Below are positions 55,688 through 64,000 of a stretch of DNA of 64,000 nucleotides, in pieces. The DNA is from Streptomyces aurantiogriseus (GTDB taxonomy: Bacteria > Actinomycetota > Actinomycetes > Streptomycetales > Streptomycetaceae). The stretch spans positions 266,890-330,889 of the forward strand of contig NZ_BMSX01000011.1 of assembly GCF_014649375.1 (NCBI RefSeq), written 5' to 3'. Below the pieces are notes generated by a model, which saw only the letters and a program-made list of their open reading frames with translations, ran no database searches and was not told the DNA's origin. Made by a program: the position numbers and the translations under genes. Every line of letters begins with the position of its first letter. Position 1 is the stretch's first letter.

Positions 55688-56485
55688 ATGGACTTCGACA
55701 TCGACACCGAGACGGCGCACTCCGCACGGATCTACGACTACATCATCGGCGGCAAGGACCACTTCCCGGCGGATCGCGAGGCCGGGGACGCGATGTGCCG
55801 GGAGTGGCCCGCCCTGCCGGTGCACATGCGGGCCAACCGCGACTTCATGCACCGCGCGGTGCGCCATCTCGCGCGGGAGGCGGGGATACGCCAGTTCCTC
55901 GACATCGGCAGCGGCATCCCCACCTCCCCCAACCTCCACGAGATCGCCCAGGCGGCGGCCCCCGACTCCCGGGTCGTATACGTCGACAACGACCCGCTCG
56001 TCCTCGCCCTCTCCCGGGACCGGCTGGCCGGCACGCCCGAGGGCCGGACGGCGTACCTGGAGGCGGACATGCGGGATCCTGCGGGAATCCTGGCGGCCCC
56101 CGCGTTCCGTACGACGCTCGACCTGGACCGTCCGGTCGCGCTCACCGTGATCGCCATCGTCCACTTCCTGCTCGACGAGCACGACGCCGTCGGCATCGTC
56201 CGCCGCCTCCTGGACCCGCTGCCCTCGGGCAGCTACCTGGCGATGTCCATCGGCACCGCCGACTTCGCGCCGGAGGAGGTCGGCCGGGTGGCCCGGGAGT
56301 ACGCGGCGCGCGGCATGCCGATGCGGCTGCGCACCGACGCGGAGGCGGCGGCGTTCTTCACCGGCCTCGACCTCGTCGACCCGGGCATCGTCCAGGTCCA
56401 CCGGTGGCACCCCGACGGGACCGGCACCGTGGTGGAGCGGGACGAGGACATCGCGATGTACGGGGCGGTGGCGCGCAAGCCCTGA
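55688..56485 (+). CDS. SAM-dependent methyltransferase (DUF574 type)
   Basis: 265-aa cytoplasmic protein. It opens with the diagnostic HSARIYDYIIGGKDHFPADREAG and MRANRDFMHRAVRHL, then the SAM-binding QFLDIGSGIPTSPNLHEIAQ, VVYVDNDPLV and a C-terminal DEDIAMYGAVARKP. This is the large Streptomyces DUF574 family, whose substrates are unknown. GGAAGG precedes ATG 55688. Confidence 0.83.
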   Translation: MDFDIDTETAHSARIYDYIIGGKDHFPADREAGDAMCREWPALPVHMRANRDFMHRAVRHLAREAGIRQFLDIGSGIPTSPNLHEIAQAAAPDSRVVYVDNDPLVLALSRDRLAGTPEGRTAYLEADMRDPAGILAAPAFRTTLDLDRPVALTVIAIVHFLLDEHDAVGIVRRLLDPLPSGSYLAMSIGTADFAPEEVGRVAREYAARGMPMRLRTDAEAAAFFTGLDLVDPGIVQVHRWHPDGTGTVVERDEDIAMYGAVARKP

Positions 56486-56852
56486 TCCGCGGCCGGTACG
56501 GGACGGCGGCCGGCGCGCTCCGGGGAGACCGACGATCGGGGGCGACGTGCCCGGAGAGGTCCACGATCGGGGGCGACGTGCCCGGAGAGGTCGACGATCG
56601 TGGTCTGCACCCCCGAAGAGATTGACGATCATTCAATTCACCTGCGGCGATCCCCTTCTTCGGCCCGGTCGGCCCCGTCCCACATCACAATGCGGCAGCA
56701 GCACCTCACCCCAAGTGGTTGTTCACTTGACTACCGGCGGTCACACACGGTTGGCTCCGAGCCAGCGAAAGCCTCTCGCCGGTGCACACCCCTCGCTCCG
56801 GCGGCACTCGCTCCGTCCTCCTGCTCTGCCGCACACCGAGGTGCAGCCCCCC
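56486..56852. other. Spacer with 31-base repeats before the binding-protein gene
   Basis: 367 bases without a gene. It starts with a 31-base repeat array and continues with an AT-richer stretch (56618-56770) likely to hold the promoter of the lipoprotein gene. Confidence 0.5.
56525..56647. repeat. 31-base tandem repeat, four degenerate copies
   Basis: Units at 56525-56555, 56556-56586, 56587-56617 and 56618-56647 share a GACGATC core. The first two are nearly identical, and the last two drift. Confidence 0.85.
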
Positions 56853-57866
56853 ATGAACACTCCCCTCCCCGCTCCCCCTTCCCCCGGTTCCCTGAGATCC
56901 GCGCGCCTGACCGCCCTGGCCGCGGCCTGCTGTCTGCTCCTCGCCGGCTGCTCCGGCGCCACGGCGTCCGGCGCGGACACGGACGCGGCGGGCCGGTCGG
57001 GTGACCGGATCAAGGTCACCCTGGTCACCCACGGCGCGAAGGGCGACGCCTTCTGGGAGCTGGTGCGCAGGGGCGCCGAGGCCGCGGCCGCCAAGGACGG
57101 CGTCGACCTGACCTACGCGAGCGACTCCGACGCCGCCGGACAGGCCGCGCTGGTGCGGGACGCGATCCGCGCCAAGGCCGACGGCATCGCGGTGACCCTG
57201 GCCAAGCCGCAGGCGATGAAGAGCCCGGTGGCCGAGGCCAGGGCGGCCGGCATACCCGTGGTCGGTCTCAACTCCGGTATCGACGCCTGGCGGTCCGCGG
57301 GAATCCTGGAGTACTTCGGCCAGGACGAGAGCGTCGCGGGCCGCGCCGTCGGCGACAAACTCGACGCCCTCGGCGCCAAGCACGCGCTGTGCGTCATCCA
57401 CGAGCGGGGCAACGTCGCCCTGGAGGCGCGCTGCGCGGGCGTGAAGAAGACGTTCGCCGGCGAGACCAAGATGCTCTACGTCGACGGGACCGACATGGAC
57501 GCGACGACCGCCGCCGTGACGGCGACGCTCCAGCAGGACCCCGACATCGACGAGGTCGTCACCAACGGCGCGCAGTTCGCGCTCGCCGCGGTACAGGCGG
57601 CCGGGAAGGCGGGCAGCAAGGCCAAGGTCGCCACCTTCGACCTCAACAAGGACCTGGTCCGGGCCGTCCGCGACGGCAGTGTGCAGTTCGCGGTGGACCA
57701 GCAGCCGTATCTGCAGGGCTACCTCGCCGTGGACGCGCTCTGGCTCTACAGAACCAACGGCAACCTCAGCGGCGGCGGTGTGGCCCCCGTCCTGACGGGC
57801 CCCGCCTTCGTCACGAAGACCAACGTCGCCGCGGTCGCCCGGTTCGCCGCCAACGGAACCCGCTGA
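56853..57866 (+). CDS. Orphan sugar-type ABC substrate-binding lipoprotein
   Basis: 337-aa exported lipoprotein with lipobox LLLAGC and a periplasmic-binding (RbsB/LacI-like, PBP1) fold: KVTLVTHGAKGDAFWELVRRGAEAAA, ADGIAVTLAKP, IPVVGLNSGIDAW and VQFAVDQQPYLQGYLAVDALWLY. No permease or ATPase gene accompanies it. It sits about 110 bases upstream of a conservon sensor kinase on the same strand, so it may feed a ligand signal to that receptor or serve a distant transporter. Confidence 0.82.
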   Translation: MNTPLPAPPSPGSLRSARLTALAAACCLLLAGCSGATASGADTDAAGRSGDRIKVTLVTHGAKGDAFWELVRRGAEAAAAKDGVDLTYASDSDAAGQAALVRDAIRAKADGIAVTLAKPQAMKSPVAEARAAGIPVVGLNSGIDAWRSAGILEYFGQDESVAGRAVGDKLDALGAKHALCVIHERGNVALEARCAGVKKTFAGETKMLYVDGTDMDATTAAVTATLQQDPDIDEVVTNGAQFALAAVQAAGKAGSKAKVATFDLNKDLVRAVRDGSVQFAVDQQPYLQGYLAVDALWLYRTNGNLSGGGVAPVLTGPAFVTKTNVAAVARFAANGTR

Positions 57867-57976
57867 CCGGACAGTTCTCCCCGTACCCGATCCCCGGCCT
57901 CCCCCATCCCCCCGGCCTCGCCTCCATCCCCGATCCTCCTCCCCCGCTTGCCCCGCTGATCGCCCCTAGGACGACT

Positions 57977-60883
57977 ATGTCTCCACGGACAGGTGCCCGG
58001 CGCCGCCGTCTCGGCTCCATACGTCTCTCCCTGATCCTGCTGGCGCTGGTGCCGAGCGTCACCCTCGCCGCGATGTGGGGTGTGACGACGATCCAGATGT
58101 TCTCGGAGGGGCTGCGGCTGCGCGAGCAGACCGAACTGAGCCGGGCGACCGGTGCCTTGGGCACCGAGGCGACGCTCGCGCTGCAGCAGGAGCGCAGCCT
58201 GTCGGCCGTGTGGCTGGCCACGCCCGCCGGTTCCCGGGCCCCGCTGGAGGCACAGCGCAAGAAGACGGACGCGGCGGTCGCCAGGCTGGTGGCCCGGTCG
58301 GACGACATCCAGCGCGCGCCCGCCCGGGTCCGGGACCGGATGTACTCGGTCGTCGCCTCCGTGAGCAGCCTGGAGTACTACCGGGGCCAGGTGGACGACC
58401 CCACCAACATCACCCCGGCGCAGGCGCTGGACCAGTACACGTCGATCATCGACGACCAGATCCACGCCTTCCAGGAGCTGTCCCAGGTCGACGACGGCGA
58501 CCTCACCTCGCAGGCCGGCCCGCTCGTCGCCCTGGAGCACGCGGCGGAACTCGTCTCCGAGGAGGACCTGCACCTCACCCTGGCCGGGCCGAAGCGGCGG
58601 ATGGACGAGAAGGAGTGGGCAGCGTTCGCGCAGACGGTGAACGCGCGCCGCTGGCTCGTGGAGGACCAGATCGTCCCCTCGCTCACCGGCTCGGCGAAGA
58701 CGCAGACCGAAAGGATCCTGCAGAGCAGGGACTGGCAGACCCTGGAGTCCGTCGAGGACAGGGTGCTCGCGGCCCGGGCGAAGCAGCGTGGGAACGGCGA
58801 CATCGTCCTGCCGGACGTGCAGAAGGAGTGGCGCGCCGCGCTCATCGCGGTCTCCGAGCAGTACTCGGTACTGATCCGGCAGCAGACCGGGGTGCTGCTC
58901 CGGAACAGCGCGGACGAGGCGCGCGGGCTGCTGATCAAGGCCGCCTCGCTGAGTACCGGCGGCCTTGTCGCCCTGCTGCTGTGCGTCGGCGTGTCCTGGC
59001 GGATCACCCGCTCGCTGTCCCGGCGGCTGCGCGGGCTGCGGATGGCCACGCTCAGCCTGGCGCACGAACGGCTCCCGGATGTGGTGGCCCGGCTGGACCG
59101 GGGGGAGACTGTCGACGTGGACTCGGCGACCCCGCCGCTGGACTACGGCGGCGACGAACTCGGCCAGGTGGCCCAGGCGTTCAACACGGCGCAGCGCACA
59201 GCCGTGCACACCGCGGTCGAACTCGCCGACACCCGGCGCGGTTTCCAGAAGGTCATCCTGGGCATCGCCCGGCAGAGCCAGAACCTGGTCAACCTCCAGC
59301 TCAGCAAGCTCGACGCGCTGGAACGGCAGCACCAGGACCCGGAGGTGCTCCAGGGCCTGTACGAACTGGACTCCACGGCGAGCCAGTTGCGCCGCTACGA
59401 GGAGAACCTCGTCATCATCAGCGGCGGCCGGCCCGGACGCAGCTGGTCGGAACCGGTCGCGCTGGTCGACATCCTGCGCAGCGCCGTCGGGGAGGTCGCC
59501 GAGTACCGGCGGGTGGAGGTGCACACCGAGGAGGAGGTGTCCATCGCCCCGCCCGCCGTGGCGGACGTGATCCATCTGCTGGCCGAGCTCATCGACAACG
59601 CGACCTCCTACTCGCCGGCGCCGAACCCGGTCGGGGTGCGTGCGGCGCAGGTGGCCAAGGGCCTGGCGATCGAGGTCGAGGACCGCGGCCTCGGTCTGTC
59701 CGAGGAGGACTACGCCTCGTTCAACGCGCAGTTGGCGGTGCCCCCGCAGTTCGACGTGGTGGCGCTCGCCGACGACCTGCGGCTGGGCATGTTCGTGATC
59801 GCCCGGCTGGCCACCCGGCACGGCATCACCGTGACCCTGCGTCCGTCGCCGTACGGCGGCACCACCGCGATCGTGCTCGTTCCGTACGACATCGTGGTCC
59901 GCGAGGCCCCGGCCTCCGAGTCCCCGGAGGCCGGGGTCTCGCCTGCGCCGGGGACCGTCGTGTCCCCCGCGCCGGAGGCGGACCTCGCGCCGGCCGGGCA
60001 GTCCGCGCCCGACGCGGCACGGGAGACGTTCGGCGAACAGCGGAAGGCACGGGAGACACCGGACACGGCACGGGAGGCGTCCGGCCCGGCGCGGCGCGTC
60101 ACCGGCCCGGCACGGGAGCCGTCCGGCCCGGCCCGGGACACGTCCACCCCGGACCCGGAACACAGCAGGTCCGGCCCCGAACGGAACTCGCCCCTCCCGG
60201 TACGCCGCCGATCCACCCCGGCGCACGACCCGTCGGCCCCGGCCGACGGTACGCCCGCCTCGGCGGCCTCCGCGGGCGACGCGTCGCCCGCGGCAGACGG
60301 CACGGCAACCGCCGCAGCCGACGCACCGCCCCCCGCGGACACCTCGTCGGCCCTCGCCCCCGACGCGTCCGCTCCCGGGCCGGACTCACCGGTCACCGCG
60401 GGCAGGGCAGACGCCCCCACGCCGAAGACCACGGCCGGGCCGGGCACTCCAGTCACCCCGGCCGGCACAGACTCCCCCACGCCGAACACCCCGAACACCA
60501 CAGACGAGCCGAGCACTCCGGTCACCGCGGACCGTGCGGGTGGTCGGATGCGGGGGGTGGCTGCGGTGACGTCGTCGAGTGCGGCGGTGTCCGCCCGCCC
60601 CCACGCTCTCGCCCCGCTGCCCCGCCGGGTGCCGCAGACCAGCCTCGCCGCCGAGTTGCGCGAGGAGCCCGGGGCCGTCGAGGAAGACGGTTTCCCCGAC
60701 GACTTCACCGCGGAGCGCGCGGCCTCTTCCCTCGGTGGTTTCCAGCGCGGCACGCTGCGGGCACGCGAGGACGACGACGTGCCGCCGTTCGGCCCCGAGG
60801 AGTCGGCCCCGTCGGCGCCCGGCCCGCCGGTCACCGCCGCGGGCACCTCCCCGACCACCACACCGCCCGCCGACCGCTCATGA
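57977..60883 (+). CDS. cvnA: Conservon sensor kinase CvnA (nitrate-sensing and HATPase domains)
   Basis: 968-aa membrane receptor. Helix 1 (residues 14-36) is followed by an extracytoplasmic NIT-type sensor domain (about 45-310), helix 2 (LSTGGLVALLLCVGVSW), a HAMP segment, then a kinase-like core. The core has the N-box LIDNATSYSP, the EDRGLGLS loop and the C-terminal LRPSPYGGTTAIVLVP. The helix before the ATPase (IARQSQNLVNLQLSKLDALERQ) has no obvious phosphorylatable His. The last ~300 residues are a low-complexity Pro/Ala/Glu/Thr tail with repeated GPAREPSGPARD-like units. ATG 57977 follows AGGAC. Confidence 0.85.
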   Translation: MSPRTGARRRRLGSIRLSLILLALVPSVTLAAMWGVTTIQMFSEGLRLREQTELSRATGALGTEATLALQQERSLSAVWLATPAGSRAPLEAQRKKTDAAVARLVARSDDIQRAPARVRDRMYSVVASVSSLEYYRGQVDDPTNITPAQALDQYTSIIDDQIHAFQELSQVDDGDLTSQAGPLVALEHAAELVSEEDLHLTLAGPKRRMDEKEWAAFAQTVNARRWLVEDQIVPSLTGSAKTQTERILQSRDWQTLESVEDRVLAARAKQRGNGDIVLPDVQKEWRAALIAVSEQYSVLIRQQTGVLLRNSADEARGLLIKAASLSTGGLVALLLCVGVSWRITRSLSRRLRGLRMATLSLAHERLPDVVARLDRGETVDVDSATPPLDYGGDELGQVAQAFNTAQRTAVHTAVELADTRRGFQKVILGIARQSQNLVNLQLSKLDALERQHQDPEVLQGLYELDSTASQLRRYEENLVIISGGRPGRSWSEPVALVDILRSAVGEVAEYRRVEVHTEEEVSIAPPAVADVIHLLAELIDNATSYSPAPNPVGVRAAQVAKGLAIEVEDRGLGLSEEDYASFNAQLAVPPQFDVVALADDLRLGMFVIARLATRHGITVTLRPSPYGGTTAIVLVPYDIVVREAPASESPEAGVSPAPGTVVSPAPEADLAPAGQSAPDAARETFGEQRKARETPDTAREASGPARRVTGPAREPSGPARDTSTPDPEHSRSGPERNSPLPVRRRSTPAHDPSAPADGTPASAASAGDASPAADGTATAAADAPPPADTSSALAPDASAPGPDSPVTAGRADAPTPKTTAGPGTPVTPAGTDSPTPNTPNTTDEPSTPVTADRAGGRMRGVAAVTSSSAAVSARPHALAPLPRRVPQTSLAAELREEPGAVEEDGFPDDFTAERAASSLGGFQRGTLRAREDDDVPPFGPEESAPSAPGPPVTAAGTSPTTTPPADRS

Positions 60884-60894
60884 AGGACATCGCG

Positions 60895-61329
60895 ATGACA
60901 CACTCCGCCCCCGCCACCAACACCCAGCTCGACCAGCTGCTCACCGGTCTCGTGGACCGGGTCGCCGACGTGAACCAGGCCGTCGTGCTCTCCGAGGACG
61001 GGCTGGTGGTCAGCAAGTCCACCGGGTTCACACGGGAGGACGCCGAACGGCTGGCGGCGACCGCGTCCGGCCTGATGAGCCTCAGCAAGGGCGTCAGCAT
61101 GGACTTCCGCGGCGGCCCGGTGCGCCAGGCGCTCATCGAGATGGCCAAGAGCTACCTGATCCTCACCTCGGCGGGCCCGGGGGCCCATCTCGTCGTGCTG
61201 GCCGGCTCGAACGCGGACGTCGGCGTGGTGGCGTACCAGATGAACATGCTGGTGAAGAAGATCGGCGAGCACCTCAGCGCGGCGCCGCGGACCGGTGTCG
61301 GTCCCGCCGTGCGCACCCACGGCGGGTGA
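60895..61329 (+). CDS. cvnB: Conservon roadblock/LC7 protein CvnB
   Basis: 144-aa cytoplasmic roadblock/LC7-fold protein: LDQLLTGLVDRVADVNQAVVLSEDGLVVSKSTGFTREDAERLAATASGLMSLSKG. In conservons it associates with CvnA and the CvnD GTPase. ATG 60895 has AAGGAC six bases upstream; ATG 60880, which overlaps the cvnA stop, is the alternative. Confidence 0.88.
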   Translation: MTHSAPATNTQLDQLLTGLVDRVADVNQAVVLSEDGLVVSKSTGFTREDAERLAATASGLMSLSKGVSMDFRGGPVRQALIEMAKSYLILTSAGPGAHLVVLAGSNADVGVVAYQMNMLVKKIGEHLSAAPRTGVGPAVRTHGG

Positions 61330-61330
61330 G

Positions 61331-61693
61331 GTGAGCGGAGGCGACGAAGCGGGCCGGCTCGTCCGGCCCTTCGCCCTGACCGGTGGGCGGACCCGGCCCA
61401 GCCGCGCCGACTTCACACTCATCACGACGGTGACCACGGTGGACCCACCGCCCGAGCGGGCCGCGCGGCCGCAGCCGGAGCACGCCCGGATCCTGCGGCT
61501 GTGCGCCCGGCCGGTCGCCGTGGCGGAGCTCGCGGCCCGTCTGGACCTGCCGGTGAGCGTGGTCGTCATCATGCTCTGCGATCTGCTGGAGGCGGGCCTG
61601 ATCACGGCCCGGCCGCCGCGTCCCGTCACCGCCACCGGGGACCTGGACCTGGACCTGCTGCAGAAAGTGAGGGACGGCCTTGGCCGGATCTGA
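61331..61693 (+). CDS. cvnC: Conservon DUF742 protein CvnC
   Basis: 120-aa DUF742 protein with a winged-helix-like core: RLVRPFALTGGRTRPSRADFTLITTV, then PEHARILRLCARPVAVAELAARLDLPVSVVVIMLCDLLEAGLI. GTG 61331 lies directly after the cvnB stop. It overlaps cvnD by 14 bases. Confidence 0.87.
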   Translation: MSGGDEAGRLVRPFALTGGRTRPSRADFTLITTVTTVDPPPERAARPQPEHARILRLCARPVAVAELAARLDLPVSVVVIMLCDLLEAGLITARPPRPVTATGDLDLDLLQKVRDGLGRI

Positions 61694-62279
61694 TCCCACC
61701 GACGGGACGGTCGCGGCGCCCGACACGGTGAAGATCCTCATCGCGGGCGGCTTCGGCGTCGGCAAGACCACCATGGTCGGCTCGGTCAGTGAGATCGCGC
61801 CGCTGCGCACGGAGGAGCCGCTGACCGTCGCCGGGCTGGACATCGACGACCTGAAGGGCATCGAGGAGAAACGGTCCACCACCGTGGCCCTCGACTTCGG
61901 CCGGATCACCATCGCCGACGACCTGGTGCTGTATCTCTTCGGCACCCCGGGGCAGCAGCGGTTCTGGTTCATGTGGAACGACCTGGCCATCGGTGCCCTG
62001 GGCGCGGTGGTCCTGGTCGACGTGCGCAGGCCGGAGTCCAGCTTCGCCGCGATCGACTTCTTCGAGCGCCGGAGCATCCCGTTCGTGGTCGGGGTCAACG
62101 GCTTCCACGGACTGCACCCTTACCCGGCGGAGGAGATCAGGGAGTCGCTGGCGCTGCCGGCGGACGTTCCGGTGCTGCTGTGCGACGCGCGGGAGCGGGA
62201 GTCGTGCCGGGACGTACTGATCGCGCTGATCGACCGGCTGATCGCGGACGTCGAGCCCCGGCCGAGCCCGGCACGCTGA
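61680..62279 (+). CDS. cvnD: Conservon small GTPase-like protein CvnD
   Basis: 199-aa Ras-like nucleotide-binding protein. P-loop GGFGVGKTT (G1), switch II TPGQQRFWFMW (G3); the G4 NKxD motif is replaced by VNGFHG, as in other CvnD proteins. The start is TTG 61680, overlapping cvnC, with GAGGGACGG upstream. The four cvn genes form one operon and likely a membrane receptor complex. Confidence 0.87.
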   Translation: MAGSDPTDGTVAAPDTVKILIAGGFGVGKTTMVGSVSEIAPLRTEEPLTVAGLDIDDLKGIEEKRSTTVALDFGRITIADDLVLYLFGTPGQQRFWFMWNDLAIGALGAVVLVDVRRPESSFAAIDFFERRSIPFVVGVNGFHGLHPYPAEEIRESLALPADVPVLLCDARERESCRDVLIALIDRLIADVEPRPSPAR

Positions 62280-62286
62280 TTCCGGG

Positions 62287-62363
62287 CCCCGGCCGCCGGT
62301 TCCCCCGCCCCCGAAATATCGTCGCCCCGGCCGCCGGTTCGCCCCGCCCCCGACACCTCGTCG
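62287..62363. repeat. 38/39-base duplication between convergent genes
   Basis: Units 62287-62324 and 62325-62363 share CCCCGGCCGCCGGTTC and a TCGTCG end. They occupy the gap between cvnD and the ankyrin gene. Confidence 0.8.
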
Positions 62364-62369
62364 ACCTCC

Positions 62370-62786
62370 TCAGCGGGCTCCCGCGGCGCGCAGCACGGCG
62401 ACCGTCTCCGGGTGCGGTCCCGCGGTCGCCCACTCCAGTGGAGTCAACCCGGTGCCGTGGTCCTCCCGGAGGTCGGGGTCGGCGCCGTGGTCGAGCAGGG
62501 TGCGGACCGTCTCGGTGTAGCCCCAACAGGCGGCCGCGCACAGGGGGGTGCCCTCCGAGCCGAGGCCGCCGCTCTCCGCGTCGGGCGGCGCGCCGGCCCC
62601 GAGCAGGCGGCGGGCGGTGTCCGCGGCGCCTTGGACACAGGCCGCGTACAGCGGAGTGCGGCCGTCGGTGTCGGCCTTTCCCGGATCGGCGCCGGCACGC
62701 AGCAGCGCGTCGACATCCCGGCCTTCGCCGAACATCGCCGCCGCGACGAGCCGCTTCGTCAGTTTCTTCTGCCGTCTCCTGTTCAC
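62370..62786 (-). CDS. Ankyrin-repeat protein
   Basis: 138-aa soluble protein with about three ankyrin repeats: DVDALLRAGADPGKADTDGRTPLYAACVQGAADTARRLLGAGAPPDAE, then GTPLCAAACWGYTETVRTLLDHGADPDLRE, then TPLEWATAGPHPETVAVLRAAGA. GTG 62786 is preferred, since in-frame sequence upstream to 62927 is not ankyrin-like. It is a protein-protein interaction module with unknown partner. Confidence 0.82.
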   Translation of the reverse strand: MNRRRQKKLTKRLVAAAMFGEGRDVDALLRAGADPGKADTDGRTPLYAACVQGAADTARRLLGAGAPPDAESGGLGSEGTPLCAAACWGYTETVRTLLDHGADPDLREDHGTGLTPLEWATAGPHPETVAVLRAAGAR

Positions 62787-63012
62787 GGCCGCCGAGACTA
62801 GCCCGGTGCGCTGAGCAGATCGCCGGATTTTCCCTCGGGCCACGTACAGGTTGAAGGCGGAAAACCGCCAAGCGTGTCCCAGTGATTGACCTGTTCCCCT
62901 CGGGCCCCTACCTTCTGATCGGTTCACCGAACTGCGTTCGATATACCGACACTTCGGACGCCTCCCTCACTCCTCCATGCGCCCAACGGCCCCCGCACCC
63001 CGTGGAGAGCAC

Positions 63013-63810
63013 ATGACCCCCAACCCGTCCCGCCGTCTCGTCCTCGGCGCGGCAGCCTCCGTCCCCCTGGCCCTGACCCTCGGCACCTCGGCCGCCCACG
63101 CGGCGGACTCGGCGTATGTGATGGCCTACTTCACCGAGTCGACCAGCCTCGGCCTCGGCACCGACTACGGCCTCCACCTGGCCGTCAGCACGGACGGGCT
63201 GCGCTGGATGCCGCTGAACCAGAACAACCCCGTGGTCACGCCCACCGAAGGCGCCGGCGGTCTGCGCGATCCGTTCATCCTGCGCAAGCAGGACGGCACC
63301 TTCGTGGTGCTCGCCACCGACCTCAAGGGCACCGACTGGAGCTACAACAGCCAGTACATCCACGTCTGGAACTCGGCCGACCTGCGCACCTTCACCGGCT
63401 ACCACCGCCTCAAGCTGCACGACATGGTCACCCACAGCTGGGCGCCGGAGGCCTTCTGGGACGCCGGCCGCGGCCAGTACGGGATCCTCTACTCGTCGGT
63501 CAACGCCAGCGGCCACAACGTGATCATGGTGAACTACACCACCGACTTCGTCACCGTCTCCGCACCGCAGGTCTTCTTCGACCCCGGCTACGACGTGATC
63601 GACGGCAATCTGACCGTGGGCGTCAACGGAGTCAACTACCTCTACTTCAAGAAGGACCAGACGCTCGTCGGCGCGCGCTCCACCACCCTCGCCCCGGGCA
63701 GCTTCACCCCCTTCAGCACCGCGGCCGCGCACGGCGGCACCGAGGCGCCGACGGTGGTGAAGTCCCTGACGTCCAACACCTGGTACCTCTGGGGAGACAA
63801 AGGCGGTTAG
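63013..63810 (+). pseudogene. GH43-like secreted glycosidase, truncated at its 3' end
   Basis: 265 codons with a Tat-type signal (RRLVLGAAASVPLALTLGTSAAHA), then a five-bladed-propeller GH43-like sequence: YFTESTSLGLGTDYGLHLAVSTDGLRWMPLN, GLRDPFILRKQDGTFVVLATD (catalytic Asp region), THSWAPEAFWD (Glu region) and DPGYDVIDGNLTV. The frame stops after TWYLWGDKGG, while relatives continue for about 40 or more residues past WGD. The truncation is abrupt and is followed 29 bases later by a recombinase-like gene, so it is read as disrupted by integration. Confidence 0.72.
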
Positions 63811-63838
63811 GGACACAGGATTTCGGTAACATGCCCCC
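63786..63838. other. Probable attachment-site junction (attL) of an integrated element
   Basis: GH43-like coding homology appears to end at WGD (63790-63800), and unrelated sequence with a stop and the recombinase start follows. Serine integrases commonly leave their gene next to one att site. The core cannot be defined without the other end of the element. Confidence 0.4.
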
Positions 63839-64000
63839 ATGCCCTACGCGCCCGAATACCTCCACCTCGTCATCCCCGGCGTGCACTTCGAGGCCTACCT
63901 CTACGGCCGCAACAGCGAAAACGTGTTCAAGGGCATAGCCGGCGCAGGAGACTCCGTCGACGACCAGCTCGCCACCGGTCGCGACCTCTGCGACCGCTAC
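63839..64000 (+). CDS. Large serine recombinase/integrase, N-terminus only (runs off the window)
   Basis: 54 codons are visible from ATG 63839: MPYAPEYLHLVIPGVHFEAYLYGRNS, then DSVDDQLATGRDLCDRY. The YGRNS-type segment with its Ser and the following DQ...GR.LCDR.GW pattern match the catalytic N-terminus of a family of actinobacterial serine recombinases. The C-terminal part and the rest of the element lie outside the window. The call rests on a short stretch. Confidence 0.65.
   Translation, partial: MPYAPEYLHLVIPGVHFEAYLYGRNSENVFKGIAGAGDSVDDQLATGRDLCDRY

Noticed and set aside
56525..56647. CRISPR array
   Set aside because: Copies are directly adjacent without spacers and decay quickly.
58075..61329. 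Open frame of over 1,000 codons overlapping cvnA and cvnB
   Set aside because: Gly/Arg/Pro-rich shadow in another frame. The cvnA and cvnB frames carry all recognisable motifs.

Overview
The window is a 64-kb piece of a Streptomyces chromosome. GC content is very high with strong third-position G/C. GTG and TTG starts are common, and many genes overlap by GTGA or ATGA. Genus-typical genes are present: geosmin synthase, a conservon (cvnABCD), AfsA- and ScbR/CprB-type gamma-butyrolactone (GBL) genes, a subtilisin-inhibitor (SSI) gene, TreX/TreY/TreZ, an AA10 LPMO and the DUF6230/DUF6114 pair. No rRNA, tRNA, CRISPR array or insertion sequence was recognised. The only sign of a mobile element is at the right edge.

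Layout. 1-3546: 3' part of a sulfur-assimilation operon (sulfonate-type ABC transporter, then a sirohydrochlorin chelatase-like gene). 3921-13040: an ArsR/MFS divergent pair and single enzyme genes (Rv2466c-type thioredoxin-fold protein, MDMPI-like protein, PanE-like reductase, aldo/keto reductase, DUF1697, MMPL exporter), with two decayed gene remnants. 13093-17627: a macrolide glycosyltransferase and a three-gene sugar ABC transporter. 17804-20764: APH-like kinase, DnaQ-type exonuclease, SAV2148-type HEPN protein. 20879-23093: a secreted copper-amine-oxidase-like protein and a secreted partner resembling the missing N-terminal domains. 23285-34306: trehalose/glycogen genes glgX, treY and treZ, interrupted by a GNAT gene, two paralogous M14 carboxypeptidases facing each other around an SSI gene, and an FHA protein. 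34311-41980: small kinase and peptidase genes, a PDZ protein, LysR with a divergent glutamine-amidotransferase-like gene, and geosmin synthase. 42228-44959: a two-gene caspase/EACC1-like conflict system. 45104-50058: alpha/beta hydrolase, ARMT1-like phosphatase, and a GBL block (CprB-like TetR, AfsA-like synthase, ScbR-like TetR) beside a decayed second afsA fragment. 50133-55607: secreted subtilase, LPMO, a secreted protein and DUF6230/DUF6114. 55688-62279: SAM methyltransferase, an orphan sugar-binding lipoprotein and a complete conservon. 62370-64000: ankyrin protein, a GH43-like gene cut short, and the first 54 codons of a likely large serine recombinase.

How the parts fit. GlgX, TreY and TreZ can convert glycogen to trehalose. 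The GBL block has the signal synthase and two receptor-type repressors at one locus, with operator-like palindromes in both upstream regions. The strongest candidates for unusual biology are the EACC1-caspase pair, the carboxypeptidase/SSI arrangement, the split amine-oxidase-like pair, and the apparent integration of a serine-recombinase element into the GH43 gene. All assignments come from reading the sequence and from knowledge of the families. No database search was run.
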